Positions 6,267-11,155 of a stretch of DNA of 11,155 bases are shown piece by piece (within the stretch, counting starts at the first letter, position 1; the number at the start of each line of letters is the position of its first letter). The position numbers and the translations under genes were made by a program. The DNA is from an uncultured Bacillaceae bacterium. Lineage in GTDB: Bacteria > Bacillota > Bacilli > Bacillales > Alkalibacillaceae. The stretch spans positions 1 through 11,155 of the forward strand of contig CALKAL010000026.1 of assembly GCA_937983065.1 (NCBI GenBank), read 5' to 3'. The notes under the pieces were generated by a model. The model made no database searches. It was not told the origin of the DNA and saw only the letters and a list, made by a program, of their open reading frames with translations.

Positions 6267-6312
6267 AGATATTAAGACCAGGTATTAAAGGCAAACAGAA
6301 AGGGGTTTACGA

Positions 6313-7734
6313 ATGGCTGAAGAGTATGATGTTGTCATATTAGGCGGCGGAACAGGTGGCTATGTTGCTGCAATCCGAGCGAGTCAGTTAGGCTTAAAAG
6401 TAGCGATTGTTGAAAAGGGTCACCTCGGTGGAACATGCTTACACCAAGGCTGTATACCGTCTAAAGCTTTATTAAGAAGTGCAGAAGTATATAAACAGAC
6501 GAAAGAAGCCGAACAATATGGCGTTTTAACTGAAAATACGTCGTTAAACTTTTTAAAAGTCCAGGAACGAAAAACATCGATTATTGAACGTCTACATAAA
6601 GGAGTTCAAATGTTAATGAATAAAGGTAAAATTGATGTTTTTGAAGGGTATGGACGAATATTAGGCCCAAGTATATTTTCACCAACAGCAGGTACGATTT
6701 CTGTTGAACGAAATGATGGTGAGGAAAATACGATGCTCGTGCCGAAAACGGTCATTATCGCAACAGGATCTCGCCCAAGATCATTACCAGGGCTAGAATT
6801 TGATGGTGATAAAGTTTTATCTTCTGATCATGCATTAAATTTAGAGACACTTCCAAAATCAATCTTAATTGTTGGTGGTGGTGTAATCGGAATCGAATGG
6901 GCATCGATGCTTAATGATTTTGACGTCGAGGTAACGGTATTAGAATATGCCGACCGTATTTTACCGACAGAAGATGAAGATATATCAAGGGAAATGACAA
7001 GATTATTAAAGAAAAAAGGAATCAAGGTTGTCACGAAGGCAAATGTATTGGCTGATACATTAACTAAAGAAGATCATGTTTCCATTCAAGCTGAAGTTAA
7101 AGGAAAAGAACAAACATATACAGCAGAAAAAATGCTAGTTTCAGTCGGAAGAATCGCTAATATCGATGAAATCGGCTTAACTAATACGGATATTGCCGTT
7201 GATAACGGATTTATTTCTGTTAATGAATACTATCAAACGAAAGAAAGTCATATATATGCGATTGGAGATTGTATCGGTGGTATGCAGTTAGCACATGTCG
7301 CATCCCATGAAGGCATTGTCGCTGTTGAGCATATTGCGAATCAAAACCCTGATCCTTTAAATTATGAAACTATTTCAACATGTGTCTATTCAAATCCAGA
7401 GGTCTCTCGAGTCGGCTTAACGGAAAAAGAAGCTATTGATCAAGGGTATGACGTTAAAGTTGGTAAGTTTCCGTTTCAAGCAATCGGAAAAGCACTCGTA
7501 CATGGTGATGCAAATGGCTTTGTCAAAATGATTGTTAATAAAGAAAATGATGATTTATTAGGGGTTCATATGATAGGTCCCCACGTGACAGATATGATTT
7601 CAGAAGCGGGGCTTGCAAAAGTGCTTGATGCAACACCGTGGGAAATTAGTCAAACAATTCATCCTCATCCGTCTTTGTCTGAGGCAATCGGTGAAGCGGC
7701 ATTAGCAGTTGATGGATTACAAATTCATGGATAA
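6313..7734 (+). CDS. lpdV: Dihydrolipoamide dehydrogenase (E3) of the branched-chain 2-oxo acid dehydrogenase complex
   Basis: 473-residue FAD flavoprotein that reoxidises the dihydrolipoyl group on E2 and passes electrons to NAD. The N-terminal FAD loop is GGGTGGYVAA (11-20). The redox-active disulfide is Cys42/Cys47 in GGTCLHQGCIPSK. The NAD domain has VGGGVIGIEWAS (about 183-194), the second FAD contact is AIGDC, and the C-terminal dimerisation domain has the catalytic pair His452/Glu457 in HPHPSLSE. Full length for the family. The start ATG is preceded by AAAGGGG (6299-6305). It is the first gene after the cre-linked promoter, and bkdAA follows 14 nt after its stop, so this is the head of a four-gene transcription unit. 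Assignment to the branched-chain complex rather than pyruvate dehydrogenase comes from context. Confidence 0.95.
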   Translation: MAEEYDVVILGGGTGGYVAAIRASQLGLKVAIVEKGHLGGTCLHQGCIPSKALLRSAEVYKQTKEAEQYGVLTENTSLNFLKVQERKTSIIERLHKGVQMLMNKGKIDVFEGYGRILGPSIFSPTAGTISVERNDGEENTMLVPKTVIIATGSRPRSLPGLEFDGDKVLSSDHALNLETLPKSILIVGGGVIGIEWASMLNDFDVEVTVLEYADRILPTEDEDISREMTRLLKKKGIKVVTKANVLADTLTKEDHVSIQAEVKGKEQTYTAEKMLVSVGRIANIDEIGLTNTDIAVDNGFISVNEYYQTKESHIYAIGDCIGGMQLAHVASHEGIVAVEHIANQNPDPLNYETISTCVYSNPEVSRVGLTEKEAIDQGYDVKVGKFPFQAIGKALVHGDANGFVKMIVNKENDDLLGVHMIGPHVTDMISEAGLAKVLDATPWEISQTIHPHPSLSEAIGEAALAVDGLQIHG

Positions 7735-7748
7735 TAAAGGAGGTATTT

Positions 7749-8753
7749 ATGATGGCAAAACGCCATGAAGAACTCGGATTAACAGATGAACAAGTGATTG
7801 AAATGTATCGCATGATGGTTTTAGCTAGAAAAATTGATGAAAGAATGTGGTTATTGAACCGGGCGGGGAAAATTCCTTTCGTCATATCTTGTCAAGGTCA
7901 GGAAGCTGCCCAAGTAGGAGCGGCGTTTGCACTTGATCGACAAAAAGATTATGTCGCACCGTATTATCGAGATGTCGGAGTTGTTTTAGCTTTTGGCATG
8001 ACGTCTAAAGAATTATTTTTATCCGGATTTGCAAAAGCGGAAGATCCAAACTCTGGTGGCCGTCAAATGCCAGGTCATTTCGGTCAAAAGAAAAATCGTA
8101 TATTAACAGGCTCTTCTCCAGTTACAACACAGCTTCCTCATGCTGTTGGTGTAGCATTGGCAGGAAAAATGGAAGAAAAAGATTTCGTTTCTTTCGTGAC
8201 ATTAGGTGAAGGCTCCTCAAACCAAGGGGATTTTCATGAAGGATTAAACTTTGCTGGAGTTCATAAGCTTCCAGTTATTACGATGGTAGAAAATAATAGA
8301 TATGCGATTTCTGTCCCTTATGAAAAACAGGTCGCTTCTGAAACGGTCGCAGAAAGAGCGGGAAGCTACGGCATGGTAGGTGTCAGAGTGAATGGAAACA
8401 ATCCATTAGATGTATACGAAGCTGTAAGAGATGCTAGAGCTCGTGCCGTAGAAGGAGAAGGACCAACGTTAATTGAAGCGGTGACGACAAGATTAACCGC
8501 TCATTCGAGTGATGATGATGATTCTGTTTACCGAGATAAAGAAGAATTAGAAGAAGAGCGCAAAAATGACTGCATTCATATTTTTTCAAACTATTTAAAA
8601 GAGACAGGTGTTTTAACCGAAGAACAAGAGCAAGAAATCTTTAAAGCTATTGATGAAGAAGTGAATGAATCAACAGATTATGCTGAAAACGCACCTTATG
8701 CAGAGCCAGAAGAAGCGCTTAAATATGTCTACCATGAAGAGGGAGGGGAATAA
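7749..8753 (+). CDS. bkdAA: Branched-chain 2-oxo acid dehydrogenase E1 alpha subunit
   Basis: 334-residue thiamine-diphosphate-dependent E1 alpha chain, which decarboxylates the 2-oxo acids from leucine, valine and isoleucine with the beta chain. Visible signatures are KIDERMWLLNRAGKIPF near the N-terminus, YYRDVGV and GGRQMPGHFG, the TPP/metal motif GEGSSNQGDFHEG continuing to VENN, and the HSSDDDD loop that corresponds to the phosphorylation loop of mitochondrial homologues. The first acidic residue of the TPP motif is Glu instead of the common Asp; I recall the same in B. subtilis BkdAA, so I do not treat it as a defect. The ribosome binding site AAAGGAGG (7736-7743) serves ATG 7749 or the adjacent in-frame ATG 7752, so the true N-terminus may be one residue shorter. 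The 3' end contains the bkdAB ribosome binding site. Confidence 0.95.
   Translation: MMAKRHEELGLTDEQVIEMYRMMVLARKIDERMWLLNRAGKIPFVISCQGQEAAQVGAAFALDRQKDYVAPYYRDVGVVLAFGMTSKELFLSGFAKAEDPNSGGRQMPGHFGQKKNRILTGSSPVTTQLPHAVGVALAGKMEEKDFVSFVTLGEGSSNQGDFHEGLNFAGVHKLPVITMVENNRYAISVPYEKQVASETVAERAGSYGMVGVRVNGNNPLDVYEAVRDARARAVEGEGPTLIEAVTTRLTAHSSDDDDSVYRDKEELEEERKNDCIHIFSNYLKETGVLTEEQEQEIFKAIDEEVNESTDYAENAPYAEPEEALKYVYHEEGGE
8741..8748 (+). promoter_or_regulatory. bkdAB ribosome binding site inside the bkdAA 3' end
   Basis: GGGAGGGG lies within the last bkdAA codons (encoding the EGGE tail), 6 nt before ATG 8755. It fixes the bkdAB start, even though the reading frame stays open further upstream inside bkdAA, and indicates translational coupling of the two E1 subunits. 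Confidence 0.8.
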
Positions 8754-8754
8754 A

Positions 8755-9738
8755 ATGGCTGTATTATCTTATATTCAAGCAGTTACAGAGGCAATTAAAG
8801 AAGAAATGATTCGTGATGAGAAAGTGTTCGTGCTCGGAGAAGATGTCGGTCGCAAAGGCGGTGTCTTTAAAGCGACGGATGGGTTATACAATCAGTTTGG
8901 TGAAGCCCGTGTTCTTGATACACCTTTATCTGAATCGGCGATAGCTGGAGTTGGTATTGGAGCTGCTATGTACGGAATGCGTCCAATTGCAGAAATGCAG
9001 TTTGCTGATTTTATTATGCCAGCAGTTAACCAAATTATTTCCGAAGCAGCACGAATTCGCTATCGTTCTAACAATGATTGGAACTGTCCGATAGTCATTC
9101 GTGCCCCTTATGGCGGTGGCGTGCACGGTGGTTTATACCATTCCCAATCCGTTGAGGCGGTTTTTGCTAATCAGCCAGGCTTAAAAATAGTAATGCCTTC
9201 AACACCATATGACGTAAAAGGATTATTAAAAGCGGCAATTCGTGATGAGGATCCAGTTTTATTTTTCGAACATAAACGTGCATATCGATTAATTAAAGGG
9301 GAAGTCCCTGAAGAAGATTATACGTTACCAATCGGAAAAGCAGATGTTAAACGAGAAGGTGACGACATTACAGTTATTACTTACGGTCTATGCGTGCATT
9401 TTGCCTTACAAGCCGCTGAAAAGCTTGAGAAAGAAGGAATTTCAGCTCATATTTTAGATTTACGAACAGTATATCCCCTTGATCAAGAAGCGATTATTGA
9501 AGCTGCGAAGAAAACAGGAAAAGTTCTTCTTGTAACTGAGGATAATAAAGAAGGAAGTATTATGAGTGAAGTTGCTGCTATTATTTCCGAACATTGTTTA
9601 TTTGATTTAGACGCACCAATACAACGTCTAGCAGGACCAGATGTACCAGCGATGCCTTACTCACCAACTATGGAAAAATATTTCATGGTTAATCCTGATA
9701 AGGTTGAACAAGCGATGCGTGAATTAGCAGAGTTTTAA
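8755..9738 (+). CDS. bkdAB: Branched-chain 2-oxo acid dehydrogenase E1 beta subunit
   Basis: 327-residue E1 beta chain that completes the alpha2beta2 decarboxylase. Start ATG 8755 is one nucleotide after the bkdAA stop and gives the family-typical opening MAVLSYIQAVTEAI. Recognisable blocks are LGEDVGRKGGVFKAT (27-41), the LSESAIAGVGIGAA stretch, EMQFADFIMPAVNQI, and the RAPYGGGVHGGLYHSQS loop. The C-terminal transketolase domain contains LDLRTVYPLD and LLVTEDNKEGSIMSEV. Length agrees with B. subtilis BkdAB (327). The overlap-like spacing with bkdAA suggests equal synthesis of the two chains. bkdB follows after 30 nt. Confidence 0.95.
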   Translation: MAVLSYIQAVTEAIKEEMIRDEKVFVLGEDVGRKGGVFKATDGLYNQFGEARVLDTPLSESAIAGVGIGAAMYGMRPIAEMQFADFIMPAVNQIISEAARIRYRSNNDWNCPIVIRAPYGGGVHGGLYHSQSVEAVFANQPGLKIVMPSTPYDVKGLLKAAIRDEDPVLFFEHKRAYRLIKGEVPEEDYTLPIGKADVKREGDDITVITYGLCVHFALQAAEKLEKEGISAHILDLRTVYPLDQEAIIEAAKKTGKVLLVTEDNKEGSIMSEVAAIISEHCLFDLDAPIQRLAGPDVPAMPYSPTMEKYFMVNPDKVEQAMRELAEF

Positions 9739-9768
9739 ATCATTTAAAGTAAAGGAGGTTATCCAACA

Positions 9769-11028
9769 ATGGCCCTTGAAAAAATTACGATGCCCCAACT
9801 CGGAGAAAGTGTGACGGAAGGAACGATTAGCACATGGCTTATTAAAGAAGGCGATCATGTTAACAAATACGATCCGATCGCTGAAGTAATGACAGATAAA
9901 GTTAATGCGGAGGTTCCATCATCTTTTACTGGTGTAATTAAAGAATTCGTTGCACAAGAAGGTGAAACAGTAGCAGTTGGGGAATTAATTTGCTATATCG
10001 AAGTAGAAGGTAGTACAGAGGAAACAACGGAAGAAACGACTAGTAGAACAGAAGTCAGAACGGAGCAAGCAACTGAATCAAAGGATCAATCAATGAAAAA
10101 ACGGTATTCACCAGCCGTCTTAAAGCTCGCACAAGAAAATGATATTGATTTAAATGCAGTCGAAGGAACAGGAAAAGGTGGCCGTATTACTAGAAAAGAC
10201 ATTGAAAAAATTATTGCATCTGGTCAAATTCCAGTTGCAAAGGAAGCTTCTCAAGAAGTGCCTGAAGCAGCGGTGGAACCAGCTCGGAAACAAACTGCGC
10301 CTCCAGTTAATTATACTGAAACCGAATCTGGTGACATTGAAATTCCAGTTAGTGGCGTACGAAAAGTCATTGCTCAAAATATGGTGAAATCGAAAACAGA
10401 AATTCCACATGCGTGGATGATGGTTGAAGTTGATGTGACTGAATTAGTAAGCTTTCGAGACGAAATGAAAGATAAATTTAGGAAGCAAGAAGGATTTCCA
10501 CTCACGTATTTTGCATTTTTCGTAAAGGCAACAGCCCAAGCACTAAAAGAGTTTCCTGAATTAAACAGTATGTGGGCAGGCGATAAAATAATTCAAAAGA
10601 AAGATATTAACTTATCGATTGCTGTTGCAAATGAGAATGAATTATTCGTCCCTGTGATAAAGCAAGCAGACGATAAAAGTATTAAAGGGATTGCAAAAGA
10701 GATTTATGAGCTCGCTAATAAAGCGAGAAATAGTCAATTAACCCCAGACGATATGAGCGGAGGGACATTTACTGTGAACAACACAGGTTCCTTCGGTTCA
10801 GTGCAATCAATGGGTGTTATTAATTACCCACAAGCTGCTATTTTACAAATTGAGTCGATTGTAAAACGTCCGGTTATTATCGATGGGATGTTTGCAAGTC
10901 GAGACATTGTAAATTTATGTTTGTCTCTAGATCACCGCGTACTAGACGGCTTAGTTTGTGGTCAGTTTTTAAAACGATTAAAAGAAATTTTAGAAAATAT
11001 GACAAAAGAGAATACGAACGTTTATTAA
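9769..11028 (+). CDS. bkdB: Dihydrolipoyl acyltransferase (E2) of the branched-chain 2-oxo acid dehydrogenase complex
   Basis: 419-residue E2 core protein that accepts the acyl group from E1 on lipoyl-lysine and transfers it to CoA, forming isovaleryl-, isobutyryl- and 2-methylbutyryl-CoA. Domains: one lipoyl domain (about 1-78) with the lipoylation site Lys44 in MTDKVNAEV; a Thr/Glu-rich linker (about 81-110) instead of the common Ala/Pro-rich type; the peripheral-subunit-binding domain (about 112-149, RYSPAVLKLA to GRITRKDIEKII), which holds E1 and E3; a second linker; and the catalytic acyltransferase domain (about 190-415) with active-site His389 and Asp393 in DHRVLDG. The ribosome binding site AAAGGAGG (9751-9758) is 10 nt before the ATG. 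It is the last gene of the cluster, followed by a terminator. Confidence 0.95.
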   Translation: MALEKITMPQLGESVTEGTISTWLIKEGDHVNKYDPIAEVMTDKVNAEVPSSFTGVIKEFVAQEGETVAVGELICYIEVEGSTEETTEETTSRTEVRTEQATESKDQSMKKRYSPAVLKLAQENDIDLNAVEGTGKGGRITRKDIEKIIASGQIPVAKEASQEVPEAAVEPARKQTAPPVNYTETESGDIEIPVSGVRKVIAQNMVKSKTEIPHAWMMVEVDVTELVSFRDEMKDKFRKQEGFPLTYFAFFVKATAQALKEFPELNSMWAGDKIIQKKDINLSIAVANENELFVPVIKQADDKSIKGIAKEIYELANKARNSQLTPDDMSGGTFTVNNTGSFGSVQSMGVINYPQAAILQIESIVKRPVIIDGMFASRDIVNLCLSLDHRVLDGLVCGQFLKRLKEILENMTKENTNVY

Positions 11029-11059
11029 ATAATGATATTCGTGAAGTTGTATCTTAAAT

Positions 11060-11100
11060 GGCGTTGGTGACAGAGATTCGCTGACGCCTTATTTATTTTT
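11060..11100 (+). terminator. Intrinsic terminator of the bkd cluster
   Basis: GGCGTTGGTGA (11060-11070) pairs with TCGCTGACGCC (11078-11088), 11 bp including three G-U pairs, around a 7-nt loop, and is followed by TTATTTATTTTT. It starts 31 nt after the bkdB stop and is a convincing Rho-independent terminator. Confidence 0.88.
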
Positions 11101-11155
11101 GGTGGAAGGAATTTTGTTTTTTCGTTACCGTAAATTTTTATATAATTCGTCTAAA
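11101..11155 (+). other. Start of the next intergenic region, with a consensus -10 box
   Basis: A perfect TATAAT at 11141-11146 could be the -10 of a promoter for a gene beyond the window, but the -35 at the proper distance is only T-rich. A frame from TTG 11114 stays open to the end (14 codons) behind GGTGGAAGG. This is too short to call a gene. Confidence 0.25.

Noticed and set aside
7752..7766. Small inverted repeat ATGGC-AAAAC-GCCAT at the bkdAA start
   Set aside because: Only a 5-bp stem at the second ATG; too weak to claim translational control.
8206..8302. GEG in place of GDG in the TPP motif of BkdAA as a catalytic defect
   Set aside because: I recall the same Glu in B. subtilis BkdAA, so it appears typical of this subfamily.
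8512..8523. Tandem GAT trinucleotide repeat
   Set aside because: It encodes the conserved DDDD of the E1 alpha loop, so no separate repeat function is needed.
8665..8754. Longer N-terminal extension of bkdAB inside bkdAA
   Set aside because: ATG 8755 has a strong ribosome binding site and gives the family-typical N-terminus; the upstream part is an out-of-frame reading of bkdAA.
11114..11155. Partial coding sequence from TTG at the window end
   Set aside because: Only 14 codons, a rare start codon, and a perfect TATAAT in the same stretch make a promoter region more likely.

Overview
The window comes from a low-GC Gram-positive bacterium of the Bacillales, most likely a Bacillaceae member. 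The signs are AT-rich DNA, strong AAAGGAGG-type ribosome binding sites, and gene content close to Bacillus subtilis yqzF-bkdR-bcd-lpdV-bkdAA-bkdAB-bkdB. This assignment rests on recognised protein families and gene order, not on a database search.

Layout. Positions 8-1003 (minus strand) encode a zinc-independent medium-chain dehydrogenase/quinone-oxidoreductase-like protein. A 207-bp divergent intergenic region leads to a plus-strand monofunctional aspartokinase of the YclM/ThrD type (1211-2557). This gene converges on a small membrane protein of the YqzF/DUF2627 family (2575-2826, minus), and the two share a hairpin terminator that reaches into the yqzF-like coding sequence. A second divergent region carries back-to-back promoters and a near-perfect CcpA (cre) box. 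From there the branched-chain amino acid catabolic cluster runs to the end on the plus strand: bkdR regulator, bcd (leucine dehydrogenase), a 133-bp gap with a 12-bp hairpin, a consensus cre box and a promoter, then lpdV (E3), bkdAA and bkdAB (E1 alpha and beta) and bkdB (E2), closed by a strong intrinsic terminator.

How the genes work together. Bcd deaminates leucine, valine and isoleucine to 2-oxo acids. The E1/E2/E3 complex decarboxylates these to branched acyl-CoAs, which prime branched-chain fatty acid synthesis or are oxidised. The ptb and buk genes, which flank bcd in B. subtilis and turn acyl-CoA into acid plus ATP, are absent here.

The most notable observation concerns regulation. 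BkdR is built like a sigma-54 activator (Rossmann-like domain, two PAS-like domains, AAA+, Fis-type HTH), but its GAFTGA sigma-54 contact loop is replaced and about four residues shorter. Consistently, none of the intergenic regions of the cluster has a GG-N10-GC (-24/-12) promoter; the bkdR-bcd spacer has no GC dinucleotide at all. Instead there are sigma-A-like promoters with cre boxes in front of both bkdR and lpdV. This suggests that the cluster has moved from sigma-54 control to sigma-A/CcpA control, with BkdR now acting like TyrR, a sigma-54-independent regulator that keeps the AAA+ architecture.
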